Shown: in pieces, positions 10,108 through 21,934 of the stretch
Numbering within the stretch: position 1 is the stretch's first letter
How the letters are laid out: each line of letters starts with the position of its first letter
Source of the DNA: Podospora pseudocomata
Taxonomy: Eukaryota; Ascomycota; Sordariomycetes; Sordariales; Podosporaceae
DNA: 64,000 nucleotides
NCBI RefSeq assembly: GCF_035222375.1
Contig: NC_085889.1
Coordinates: 3,658,001 to 3,722,000, forward strand
Direction: 5' to 3'
Notes under the pieces: model-generated
The model's database searches: none
What the model saw: the letters and a program-made list of their open reading frames with translations, nothing else
Told to the model about the DNA's origin: nothing
Position numbers and translations under genes: made by a program

Positions 10108-13100
10108 CTACGCCCCCGGCACAACAGCCAAAACATCATAAATCTTCTCCCTCACCGCATAAAACGTCCCCCTCCCCCCCCCACCACCCCCCATCAAACT
10201 CCTCCCACCCCCAGGCCCAACCGCAAACGGCAACGCCACGCTCTCCAACTCTATCCTCCCAGCAGCACTCTTCCTAACCGCAACCGTCTCGTCAATCAAC
10301 AGCGTCCCCTCCCCCCTAAACTCCGCCTTGTGCCCAGCATGCAACATCGCCCTCCTCAGATCCGCCAGCCTCAGATCCCCCGCATGAAGCGGTTGCGAAG
10401 CCGCCTTCACCGTAGCCGTAGCCGCCAGGTTAACCGGTAGCACATCCACCGTAGGGAGGGTGCGCGGGTTGGCATCATTATTGACCGTGGTCAACGCCAT
10501 ACTCGAAGAAGGCGACCCCCCTTCTTCCGTCTTCTGCCGTTTATTCCCCTCATCGTTGGGGTCGTCCGAGGGAATAAACCCCCCTCCGGGAAGTAGCACA
10601 CCCGTAATAGTAGCAATGCCCAACCCATTAACATTCTGCCATTTGAGCTTCTTGGCCAGATAATCCGAGAGCTTCACCACCCAGGCGTTCGTGTCCACCG
10701 AGGCATTCACAAACGTCCCCACCGGGGGTGTAAACACATCCACCGTCGCCGATTCATTGGACGAGTTAGCCGCCAGCTGCGCAGAAAGCAACTTCTTGCA
10801 GTCAACCGCAAGAGCCTGTGATTCCTGCTCCGTTCCCGCGACGAGAACCAACCGACGGGGCTGGATGAGCGGGATGAGCATATGCAGCGAGCGTTTATCG
10901 TGCAGACCGGAAAAGTCGACAAACGCGATGCGGAGGTTGACGCTGATCTTGTGAGTGGTCATGACGAGCTTGGCAGGTCCGAGGACGGGGACGTCTTCTT
11001 CCTCGTCCAGTTCGTCTACTTCTTCCGTCTGGGGACCATTTCCTGGGGCGCCAGTGGCGCTGGCATCGTCTGGCTCGTCCGAGTGGGCACGGGCGGGTTG
11101 CTTTTCCCGTTTGCTGTTCGTGGCCTTGTTGGCGGCGTTGACGGCAATGAGACTTCGCTTTTTGCCCAAGCTGTCTTCTTGTTTGGTCTTGGCTGGGTCG
11201 GTTTCTTGCCTGTCGGCTACTTCTCGCTCTTCGGCGCGGAGGTAGTCTTCTGGTCGGATGAGGTCGCCAAACTCATCGTGACGTCTTCGTTGGGCTACTG
11301 CTGGGAACATGGCTTCTCGCCCCTTTTTACCCCTGACTTCGTAGTCATACACACCCCGCTTCTTGATGAGGATGTTGACACCCAAGTCTTCGTCGTTTAG
11401 GACGACCTTCTTTCGGCTGGCTTGTTTGATGTTGGCAGAAATATTGAGTGCTTTGCCCTGTTGCTCCGTCTCCGACTCCTCAGACTCGGTGGACGTGTCG
11501 GAGAGAGCATCGTTCAAGTCGGTCCAGGCTTCCCAAGTCATTCCACTTCCGCCATGTGAGGTGGCTTGCAGTTGTTGTTTTGTCGCAAGCCACTGTTGGT
11601 AAACACTGAGATCGTTACCTTCCAGCGCCTGTTTTGACGCATCAGCAATCTCTAGTTCTCGCCCACCGGCGTAGACCTGTTCAAAAGTCTCGCCACTGGT
11701 GGTCTGCTCTGTTGCTACACCGTCCTTTCTCTCCTTCCACCACTCCCAGAGTGTCCTGGCGATCGATGGCTTGTTCTCGTTCAGTGCTGGCTTTTCGGTT
11801 AGAAGAACAAGATTCCTTGCGTCACCGGCAATGGACTTGAGAACCTCCTTCGAGAAGCCCCACTCGAGGCTGGAATCTGTAGCTAGAATAACCCGGCCTT
11901 TTGGTTCAAGATCCTCCAGTGCTTGCTTGAGAACCCACGAAACCTGTCCCTTTCTCTCTAGCAGCCGCAGGTGCTTAAAGTCGAACGGCCCGGCCACCTT
12001 ATGGTCGTGATGATGTCCGCCCCTCTGGCCCCTGCTGTGGCTTTCCTTGCCACCAGCCGCGGCTTCAAACTCCCTCACAATCTTGTCGTCCATCCACTCG
12101 AACAAGCTCCTGGCGTGCTTCAGAGTACTGCCGATGCTGTGACCGGCCAGATACAGCTGCGCATTTCTGAATATTTCGTTGTTGTTGTTGTTGTTGTTGT
12201 CCACCTCGTTCCTCCAGGCGTGCTCTAGAAGATATGAAAGCTCCAAGACTCTGGCACTTGAATCGACCGGTATCAGTACTGTCCCTCCTCGCGCAATACA
12301 GAGCTTGATCGATTCCAAGAGTTGCTCATCACGCTTCGCACGAGAGAGGGTGGCGTCGGGTGTTCGACTGCTGCACACCAGAGCTGTTGGTTTTCGGAGT
12401 TGTTCGATGACCTCGGTGCTGCCTCCCCCATGTCCACCGCTCAGCCAAGCGGCACCTGAAAAGACATTTTCCTTGCCTTGGTTCCAGTCGACGGCGTAGA
12501 CAATAGATTCGAGCCCGTGCTGAATGTGCCAGATGGCTCCACCGAGTGTCCGTCCCGAATTGTAAGCTGTGACTGTCAAGTTGGTGATGTCTGGGGAGAA
12601 TGGCGAGGATCGAGGCTGTTGTGGTTGTGAGTATTGTACGGCCTGAATATTAGCAAAGTATCGTGTGATCTCCTCGGGGGATGGTGGCTGAAGCAGCAGG
12701 TTGGGGTTCAATGATGGGGCCTGGGATGATGCGTAGGCCACTTCGGCGAGTGAGGACGTTGGTATTGTCGTCGCAGCTAATGGGGTGGAGGCATAGAGAT
12801 CTTGTGTCAGGGTACGGCCGAGATCAATGACTGGGCGTGTCGCATAGGCGGGGATGGTTGAGAACAGGGGGATATGTTTGCAGCAGTGCGCATAGGCTCC
12901 GATGTGGGCGACAGTCGCATGGGTCAGGAGGATGAATGATAGAGTCGGGACTTGTCTGGAATAAGCAGTTAGTGGCCATGCCTATTGAATCATATCTATG
13001 GAAGGAATCCATACTTTTCTAGTTCCCTGAGCTTTTCAACAGCAAAGGTCTCGTCCCAGCCGACATCCACCAAGATCTTGACACCCCCATCGAGTTCGAG

Positions 13101-13160
13101 TAGCGACTGTGATGCTGTAGACTCGGAGAGGGCACCTTGTAATGGGCAGAAGCTAAACAT
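10108..13160 (-). CDS. CFT2: Cleavage and polyadenylation factor subunit 2 (CPSF100/Cft2)
   Basis: Non-catalytic metallo-beta-lactamase/beta-CASP subunit of the pre-mRNA 3'-end cleavage and polyadenylation complex (CPF), nuclear. Two exons, 13160-13015 and 12955-10108, make 997 residues. The intron has a GTATGG donor, a CTAAC branch point and a TTCCAG acceptor. The N-terminus MFSFCPLQGALSES... and VDVGWDETF match the family. An in-frame ATG 26 codons upstream (13238) is less likely to be used. Where CPSF73 has the zinc motif HxHxDH, this protein reads LTHATVAHIGA, so metal ligation is lost, as expected for CPSF100. An acidic, Lys-rich insertion (EVDELDEEEDV) precedes the conserved C-terminal region (LRIAFVDFSGLHDKRSLHML, then PRRLVLVAGTEQES). 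A GTT repeat encodes a seven-Asn run. It is divergent from SEC24. Confidence 0.93.
12177..12200. repeat. GTT trinucleotide repeat in CFT2 (poly-Asn)
   Basis: About seven GTT units on the plus strand encode consecutive Asn residues in the beta-CASP region of CFT2, probably in a surface loop. Confidence 0.85.
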
Positions 13161-13976
13161 GGCTGAAGTAGTTGATGGATGGTGGTCAATTGCTGCCGGG
13201 AATGGCGCATGTTTTGTAGTCAAGTTTGTTTCTGGCAAGCAATGAAGAAACCAAGGCTGAGCGCAGCAGAAATGCGCCAGAGACAGCCCCGTAAATGGAG
13301 AGCCTTTCGAAGCGCGTCACTGTAAATGGGACGCGACGGACTGGTAGCAGGCTGCAGGAAAGCTTATCGATTAAAGACAGGACGGGCTAAAGACACTGTG
13401 CCACTGATAGAAAACAATTACATGTGTTCTCCAACTCTTTACTTCCAACACAGTCTATTTAGCATCCTGTCCTAAGCGGTGTCGGGCGGCAGAATCATGG
13501 CACTGGCGCAAGGATCAATCCGGTCGGCGGAAGCTGCCGAGTGGACAGGTGGAGGTCCAGACGGCCAGGCACCGCCAACCCCTGCTTCCACCAGCCGCGG
13601 GGGCCTCTCATGCGACAGCCAAAAAAGGACAGCTCGACCTGGAAGGCCAAGGTGGGACCCCTCTGTTATTAAGAGAGGACACTTTCTGGTTCTTCTGATT
13701 GATTGTGACCAGCACCAGTCAGCTATAACACTCAAATCCCCGGTGACGATCTCGAGGACGACTTCTAGAACCCAAGCTTCGCCCAGCTCAAAACACTCCT
13801 CGATCGATCGATCCACAATTATCACCCCCTAGTGCCGGCCCCGTATCAGCAGCAAGCAACTTACATACAACGGCCAACTACCGAACGAAGCTCGCCAACA
13901 AGCCAAGCACCTGACCGACCGACTCGAGCATTGAACCGCCGATTTCCCATCCAGCTCCCGTCCCGAGACTGACAAC
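13161..13976. promoter_or_regulatory. Shared divergent promoter, CFT2 / SEC24
   Basis: 816 bp separate the two start codons. There is no clear TATAAA and no supported frame. A 117-codon pair of overlapping frames near 13472-13832 is on both strands and looks like chance. A small GATCGATCGATC tract occurs at 13800-13811. Confidence 0.5.
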
Positions 13977-16900
13977 ATGGCCGAGTTCGGCATGTACCAC
14001 GCCCTGGGTCAGGGGGAGAACATCGATCCCAACGATCCCCATCGTCGAACCCAACCAGCCGCTCCTCAGTTCCAACCACCAGTTGCCCCGAACCCCTACC
14101 AGCCCCAGGCCTCCTCCCCATATGGTGCGCCAACACCTCCGGCACAGCAGCCGTATTACGGCACCCCTTCCCCAGCCGGTGTTCCCCCCCCGCCTCAGCT
14201 TCCGGGATATGGAGCTCCCCCAGCAGGAGAGCCAGGTTATTTCCAGGGTCAGCAGTCTCCTGCCGATGATGGTGGTTTGGCCGCTCAGATGGGAGGAATG
14301 AGCCTGGGTCCTGATGCGGGCCACGGTGCGGCGAGGAGGAAGAAGAAGGACCGCCATGCCTACCATCAAGTCGAGGCCGTAGGATCATCACAGCCCTTCA
14401 ATGGCATTCCTCCAGCTGGAACACCTGCTACAGCCTTCCTCAACGCCGAGCCCTCGGCTGCCGGTGCTCGCTATGGTGGCTCTCAGTTCCCAGCGCCGGT
14501 AAGCCCAGGCTTCAATCCTGTTCCAGCTTCACCCGCCGAGTTTGCGGCGAGGGGTGGCGGCTTTGGTGATGCCACTGCCTCCGCCACCATGGTTTCTAGC
14601 GGGGGCCAGGACAGAGTATCTCCTGACGAGATGCCAAGTGTGCCCCTTTCCCGGGACTCGGTCCAGCAATACTTCCTCACCAACGTCTATCCTACCTTTG
14701 AGCGCCTGGTTCCCCCTCCCGCCACCACCTCCTTCGTCGCCTTTGACCAAGGAAACTCATCCCCCAAGTTTGCCCGTCTGAGTTTGACCAACATTCCCGC
14801 CACGGCCGAAGGACTGAAGAGCACGGCACTGCCCCTGGGTCTTGTGTTGCAGCCTCTTGCCCCTCTCCAAGCCGGCGAGCTGCCGATTCCCGTCTTGGAC
14901 TTTGGTGATGCCGGCCCGCCCCGCTGCCACAGATGCCGTGCTTACATCAACCCCTTCATGATCTTCCGCTCCGGCGGCAACAAGTTTGTGTGCAACCTGT
15001 GCAACTATGCCAACGACACCCCTCCCGAATACTTCTGTGCCACCAGCCCCCAGGGTGTTCGCGTGGACCGCGACCAGCGCCCAGAGCTTATGCGGGGCAC
15101 CGTGGAGTTTGTGGTGCCCAAGGAGTATTGGACCAGGGAGCCAGTTGGTCTCCGTTACGTTTTCGTCATTGACGTCACCCAGGAATCTTTCAACAAGGGC
15201 TACTTGGAGGCCTTTTGCGAGGGCATTCTCCGTGCTCTGTATGCTCCCGAGGATGACGAGGAGAAGGATGAGAATGGAGAGGTGAAAAGGAGGATACCGG
15301 CGGGCGCCAAGGTTGGCTTCGTGACTTACGACAAGGAGGTTCACTTTTACAATGTGAGCCCGTCGTTGGAGCAGGCTCAGATGATGATTATGCCGGACAT
15401 TGAGGATCCTTTTGTTCCGCTCAGCGAGGGCTTGTTTGTGGATCCTTATGAGTCCAAGACGGTCATCACGTCTCTTTTGACGAGGCTGCCGCAGATGTTT
15501 TCGGACATCAAGAACCCGGAGCCGGCGCTGCTTTCTACCCTGAACGCGGTTGTGGGTGCGCTGGAAAAGACTGGTGGCAAGATTTTCTGCTCGTTGGCTG
15601 CGCTGCCTACTTGGGGTCCTGGACGTTTGTTCATGAGGGATGATGGAAAGCATCCTAATGGTGAGCCGGACAAGAAGTTGTTTAGCACGGAGCACCCGGC
15701 CTGGAGGAAATTGGCCGAGAAGCTGGTTTCTATTGGTGCTGGTGTTGACTTTTTTATGGCGTCGCCTTCCGGGGGTTATCTTGATATTGCCACTGTTGGT
15801 AAGTATTACCTTTGTTTGCTTATCGGAATGACCCGCTGACATGGAACTAGGCTATGTGTCTGCCACCACTGGCGGCGAGACCTTCTTCTACCCCAACTTC
15901 ATTGCTGGTAGGGACAACACCAAGCTTTCCCTTGAGATCAAGCACGCCGTAACCCGTGAGACGGGCTACCAGGCCCTCATGAAGGTCAGGTGCTCCAATG
16001 GCCTTCAGGTATCGGCCTATCATGGCAACTTCATCCAGCACACATTTGGCGCCGACCTGGAGATCGGTGTAATTGATGCCGACAAAGCCCTTGGTGTCAC
16101 CTTTGGCTACGACGGCAAGCTCGACTCCAAACTGGACGCCCACTTCCAGGCTGCCCTTCTTTACACCACCGCCTCCGGCCAGCGCAGAGTCCGCTGCTTG
16201 AACGTCATCGCTGGTGTTAGCGAACAGGCGAAAGATAGCATCAAGTTTATTGACCAGGATGCTGTCTACACTATTCTTGCAAAGGAAGCCTCCACCAAGC
16301 TTGCTACTACTAGCAGTAGTCTGAAGGACGTCCGGGCGAGTCTTACGGAGAAGACGATTGATGTCTTGGCCATGTACCGCAAGAATTTCCTGGCTCAGGC
16401 GCATCCACCCGGACAGCTGGTTATGCCGGAGAGGTTGAAGGAGTTTGCGATGTACATGCTTGGCATGATCAAATCCCGTGCTTTCAAGGGCGGTAATGAA
16501 ACATCTGACCGGAGGGTGCACGAGATGAGGATGATTCGCTCCATGGGCTGCCTAGAACTGTCTCTCTACCTCTACCCGAGGATGATACCTATTCACAACC
16601 TCGCTCCCGAAGATGGCTTCCCCGACCCCGCCACCGGACATCTCAAGATGCCCCCTTCCACCCGCACCACCTTCTCCCGTGTCGAACCCGGGGGTGTGTA
16701 CATTGTGGACAATGGCCAGCAGCTCCTCATCTGGTTCCACGCCCAGACGAGCCCGAACCTGATTGAGGACTTGTTTGGGCCTGGAATGGACGAGCTGAGG
16801 AAGCTGGACGCGTACACGAGCCAGCTGCCGGTGTTGGAGACGCACTTGAATGCGCAGGTGAGGAATATTTTGGAGTGGTTGAGGGGGATGAGGGGAAGCA

Positions 16901-17070
16901 AGGGGTTGACGGTGCAGCTGGCGAGGCAGGGGTTGGACGGGGCCGAGTACGAGTTTGCGAGGTTGCTGGTGGAGGATAGGAACAATGAGGCGCAGGGTTA
17001 TGTGGATTGGTTGGTGGCGGTGCACAGGGGGGTGCAGCTTGAGGTGAGTAAGGGGACGAGGTTGAAGTGA
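13977..17070 (+). CDS. SEC24: COPII coat subunit Sec24
   Basis: Cargo-binding subunit of the COPII inner coat, at ER exit sites. Two exons, 13977-15798 and 15851-17070, give 1013 residues; the 52-nt intron has GTAAGT and AACTAG. A Pro/Gln-rich disordered N-terminus of about 200 residues is followed by the Sec23/Sec24 zinc finger (C317, C320, C339, C342), the trunk domain (YVFVIDVTQESFNKG; AKVGFVTYD), the beta-sandwich (GGETFFYPNF, then VSAYHGNFIQHTFGADLEIG), the helical domain and the gelsolin-like C-terminus (GGVYIVDNGQQLLIWF). Length and order are normal for filamentous fungi. The last ~250 bases of the coding strand become G-rich. It is convergent with UTP22. Confidence 0.96.
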
Positions 17071-17722
17071 TCATGTCAGTGTGATTTGACAGGGTTGTGA
17101 TGTGAGGGGGGGGGGATGTGTGTGCTGACGAAAAGTGATTTATAGTTGACCGGTCAGAGGAAGAGGGAGGATAAGGATGGGGATGGGGGGGTTATGGGTG
17201 GTTTTACGGGGTTGAGGGCGGGGTATTGGTAGGACCGAGGACTTGGGGGAAGGGTTGAGGAGATGATGGGGAGTTGAGATGGTGGAAAGGGGGGTGAGTT
17301 TGTTGGAAGTAGATACCATAAAATGGAATTTGTGTCATGATGTTTTTGTTTTTCTTTTGTTTTTTTTTTTTTTTTTGCTCGATCTCTGGCATTCAATGAC
17401 AATTGGGAGCGTGGTTGGTGATATCGGGTTACTTACTGGCTGCGGCTCTATGTAATCCACAGGGTGAGGTGAGTATATGGAGTTGGCTTAGGCATGACTA
17501 AACTGAACCAGAACCGAACTATAACTAGTTACACAGGTTTATAATGTCATAAGCTTGAGTGGGTTATTCAGTTTGGGTGGGTTATTTCAATGACAATCTT
17601 TTGAGCTGTGTATACTGCAATGGAGGGTATTGTTTATTAAAATTTCCAAACTCCAAATGATGCACACCGTTACCCTCCCTTCCATATACCACCCTCAAAT
17701 TATGTCCAGCCAGTCAAACTAC
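17071..17722. other. Convergent 3' interval SEC24 / UTP22
   Basis: 652 bp without a gene. It begins G-rich on the plus strand (17100-17300), contains a 16-nt T tract at 17361-17376, then becomes AT-rich. It presumably holds both 3' UTRs and poly(A) sites. Nothing else was recognised. Confidence 0.6.
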
Positions 17723-20700
17723 CTACCTCATCTCAATCCTCTCCACCAAATCCCCCCCCAACCTCGCCATCTCCCCCACCATCGCCTCCTTATTCATCTC
17801 CACCTCCACCTTGTCCTCCCCATCCCCCTCCTCCTGCTGCTGCCTCCCCGGCCTATAACTAGCCAACATCCCCCCCTTCAACACCCTCCTCTCCATCCCC
17901 GGATTCCAAATCGCCCCCACAACATTATCCCCCTCCCCACCCCAAAAAAACACCAACGGGCCCCCAAATACCTTCCCAAACTGCTCCAGCAAGACCTCCG
18001 CCGGGTGCGCCACCAAAGGGAGTAAATCCTCCCCAGTAACAACATCCAAATTCTTAAACTTACTCCCCCTCCCCTCCCCCACCTCCTCAGCAGGATCAAC
18101 ATTCTCATACGTCCTCATCGCATTCTTCAACGCTTTAGGATCAAGATGAATAAGCACGTCATACTCCTTAAGCGAAGGGACAAACAGCCTCCTCGGGTCG
18201 AGCAACAACTGTTCCTCCCTAACAACCCTACAAGCCGCCTTCGCCAGAGCCGTCATCCTCGTCGCCACCACCCTTGTCGGCTTCGGCTCATTGTTCAGAC
18301 TTGTCCACGCGATACCGGTCGGCTCCTGGGTGGTGGCAACAAAGAGAACAGTGTGGTTCATCCCCGGGTCAATCTTCCTCCACGCTTCCATCCTTGTCAC
18401 AATAGCAAAGTGGTCAGAGTTGGTTAGTTCATTCCCCGAGTCGATGATCAGTGGTTCTGAGCGCCAGTCCCAACGGGATAAAAATAGCAAGACGCGATTG
18501 AACCCGGTGGAGGGGGAGGAGGGTGCGTCCCAGGGGTAGGGCGACAGGAAGATGTGCAGGGTGACGAGCTCGATGAACTCGGGTGTGAAGTGGATGGAGA
18601 GTTTATGGCTGTTGAACCAGTGTTTCACCAGTCTTATCGTTGGGCCCAAGGCGGGGAAGCGGGTGATGCTGGTGTTGATTGTTTGGTTATGGAGTGGGAG
18701 GTTGTTGTATAACCTCTTGAAGGCAGCCAGTTGAGTCGTGGCTCTTTGTCGGAGGTATTGTTCCTGAGTCTTGTCCTTGACTTGTCGTTCGAGAAGGGAC
18801 TCTTCCAGGTCGCTGTGGATGCGAAGGCGGAAAGCTGGGCCGGATTCATAGACCACGTCGAGGAAGGCGAGGTTTTCGGTTTCGAAGTGGGCGTCCTCGA
18901 GACCGACGTGGGTTTTCACCCCTTGTTTGCTGTTTTCGAGGAGGTTGCCGATCATGAGTAGGAAAGCAATCTTGGTCCTCTGGATAGCGACGATGCTTTC
19001 GGGCCATTTACCCGAGGCTTCAAAGGAAATGACGCAGTCCATTGGGCGAGGCCCGGACTTGAGAGAGCCAAACACCGGAGGTTTGACAGAGGCATGCCGA
19101 AGTTCAGGGCAGACAGGAGCGATCTGACGAACGCGCAGGGGAAGCTCGTCGAGGTTGCGGACATCGCGTTCAAAGGTGCTAAACTCTTTTCTTGCTACAT
19201 TATACGAGGTTGTGTCGGCGGGTTTGATGGAGAGGAGGACAACCAGGCCGTTGCCGTAGAAGCTGATGTCGTCCTCGAGATGACCAATACGAAGGTGGAG
19301 CGCGAGGATGTACCGCATGATCTCCTCGCAGATCTCGAATGGTGTTGTTGACTTCCAGACCAGTGTCTCACGGATCGTGTCCCGCTCAAAACGACGCAAC
19401 TCGGCCTTGTCGCCCCAAAACCTGCGGAACCTGTCGCATTCCTCCTTCTCTTCGGCCGTTGCGCCAGCAGAAGGCCCCTTGTCCACCACGCGGCTCATGT
19501 TGACGGGGTCAAACAGTACACCAACTTCCAGGGCGGCTCTTGTCTGGTCCTTGGGCTTTTCCGCAAGAGACCATTTTGGCTGCTCGGGAGTTTGAATATG
19601 AACAACCCTCGCTCTTTCACCCAGCTCCTTGTCGCCCAGCGCTCTCTTGAGCACTTTGTAAACCTTGCTACCGAGCTGCCAAATTCTGCCACGGGACTCG
19701 GAATAATCGTTTCCGATAACTTGGTCCAAAACATCGCTGTAGTTGAGGTGGGCAAACAAGTCAAACGTGTGAGAAGGCAGGTCGGCCCTGAGGATGAAAG
19801 TAGGCGTGAACTGGTCGGCAGAGCTGTCACTCAACAGGCTTCTGGTCCACTTGGCGTGTTGGTGCAGCAAAGCGGCTGACCAATGTCCCATCTTGAAAGC
19901 AACATTCAGTCCCCGAGAATAATCGTATAGGATCGGTCCAGACTCGATATGTTCCTCCAAATCAACATTTTCAGCGCCAAGAACGCATGGCTTCTCTGAA
20001 AAGTTCATCACTGACAAGAACTGAACCTGAGCCTTGAATAGTTGGGTGGCGCTGAGCGATGTTGACAACGCCGCATGCCCCATCCTTTGGCCTCCTTGAA
20101 GCAGAAGAGCGAGTAAGACCGACCACTCAAAGTGACCGAACCCGCCCTTGGAGATATCACCGCCGAACCCTCTCTGCTGGAGCCATGTCCGTCCCAAAAT
20201 ACAGGCCTTCTTGAACGCGGCGCACTTCTTTTCGGTCTGGCGAAGAAGTTTCAGGTACGACAGGAAAGACCCCTCGGCGGCCACGGTCGAGTTGTAAAAG
20301 GCGGTAGGGTGCGCTGGCGTTTCCGATTCGGTGTCTCTCCCTCTTCGGACCAAGGAAGCGCCCAGATGAAGCTTCCCCTTGGGAAAGAAGCCCTCTGGGG
20401 CGCATGGGATGATCCGTATTCTGTACTGCAGACGCCCCTTCGATCCCTCATCTGTCGCTTCTGGTGACTTTGGCTGAATTGCGAGAACGGGAGTCAATGG
20501 GTTGCCGTTGAGGTACTCGTAGGATAGCTCGGCCTCGTTTCCAGACTCCTTTTGCAGAGCACTCGCAACAACAGCCAGATAATATGCCCTCTTGTAAAAG
20601 TATCGCAGGTCGAGGTAATCCTTCTCTTGCAAAATCTCCTGCGGCAGAACCACAATCATGTCCACGCTGTGATCCTTTTGCGTCTTGACCATCGTTTTGG

Positions 20701-21130
20701 AAACATAGCTGCCGACGACATTGAACTGAGAGGGTTTGGCGAATGCGACCTTGTAGTTGGAGTTCTTTGGTGGTTGCGGATCGGGGAAGGGAATCTTGAT
20801 CTTGGATTTCTTTTCGAATTTTGTCGCAGCCTCGAGAATCTGGGCCTGTCAGCCACCACACGCGCGCAGCAGCAAACCTGATGTTCTTACTGGGAGAGGT
20901 TCTTGAGACTTGATGGTCTCGATGGAACTCTTGATCTTGTGAAGCAATTGGTCGGCGCCTTCAAAAGCAGTCTTGTAGTCGATGCGCACTTCCTCCAACA
21001 ACTCCTCGGCCTCTAGGATGAATGCTCTGGATCTGGAAACGCCGCCAGTCGAGACTGCTGCTTCGAGAGCTTTCCCGGCGCCATCTTGGCTGTGGTCGAG
21101 CTTTCTTCGTTTCGCCGGTCCGGAATCCAT
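17723..21130 (-). CDS. UTP22: U3 snoRNP component Utp22 (Nrap)
   Basis: Small-subunit processome factor required for 18S rRNA maturation, nucleolar. Two exons, 21130-20891 and 20839-17723, give 1118 residues. The donor is GTAAGA. Two in-frame acceptors six bases apart are possible; the downstream one is preferred because the branch-like CTGAC sits too close to the first. The N-terminus has a basic KRRKLD signal and a coiled-coil-like helix. The core shows successive Nrap nucleotidyltransferase-like repeats: VVGSYVSKT then VDMIVVLPQEIL; FGHFEWSVLLALLLQGG; and the second half FPALGPTIRLVKHWFNSHKL then HLDPKALKNAMRTYEN. The C-terminus ends DLVERIEMR. It is slightly shorter than the yeast protein and complete. 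It is divergent from SKI3. Confidence 0.93.
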
Positions 21131-21934
21131 GTTTGCGGTGTTCGGAGACGTGTATAACGAGCTTCCTCCACAGATGCTGCTTCTCTTGCGACGCCAATTC
21201 CCCGACTTTTTTTCTGCTGGGATGTTGCGATAAGCTACTGCGATAAGCTAGAAAGAAGTCTTGGCAGTAAATTTGGGCGGAGGTCGGATTATCCCTGTCC
21301 GGCAGGCATCAAAATGTGGAGTAGAGACCTTGGAAGAGGTGAGTGGGGGTCGCTTTTCACTTCACTTCAAGAGCATCCCTCGAACAGTTTCATACCCAAG
21401 CACCCAAGGTAAGCTGGCACATGCTGCTTCTGGGTTTTAATTGATGGTGACTCGGAACTTGCAAGTACTGTGTAAAGTGAACCTGGACCTTCCCCGTGAT
21501 CTATGGTAGGCACGTAGGGCTAGTTTAGGTCTGATGACGTTGTCCTACCAGGAGTTAAAACATCAAGCGGTTGAAGACAAATGGCCAAGCTAGATTTCAT
21601 TATCATGGTGAACTTAATCAAAAGACACTCTATCAACAAACAGTAACTTAATTAATCATATCCCCTGTTTCTTTCCTACTGTTGACTGCTGTCTAGATTG
21701 AAATAAGGCAGCCTGGTGGGGGATTAATAGTGGGTCCGCTGCCCCTCCACTCCTTGTTTGCGCCGCTGTGGCAGTTGCAGCACGACGCCTGGCATTCTGA
21801 ACTGAGCATCAACAGCTTCATTCATGACCCTCGAATTCACCATTGTTGAACTTGTCGTCGTTGCTTTGATTACTTTTTTCTTTTACCTGTTCCCAGAAGC
21901 CCGATGAGCGAGGTCTCATCCATCATCCCTCAAA
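21131..21934. promoter_or_regulatory. Shared divergent promoter, UTP22 / SKI3
   Basis: 804 bp between start codons. The centre (21590-21700) is AT-rich. No TATAAA or strong motif was identified, and no frame is supported. Confidence 0.5.

Noticed and set aside
14757-15842. 361-codon frame antisense to SEC24
   Set aside because: Shadow of a GC-rich gene on the opposite strand; the sense frame encodes clear Sec24 domains.
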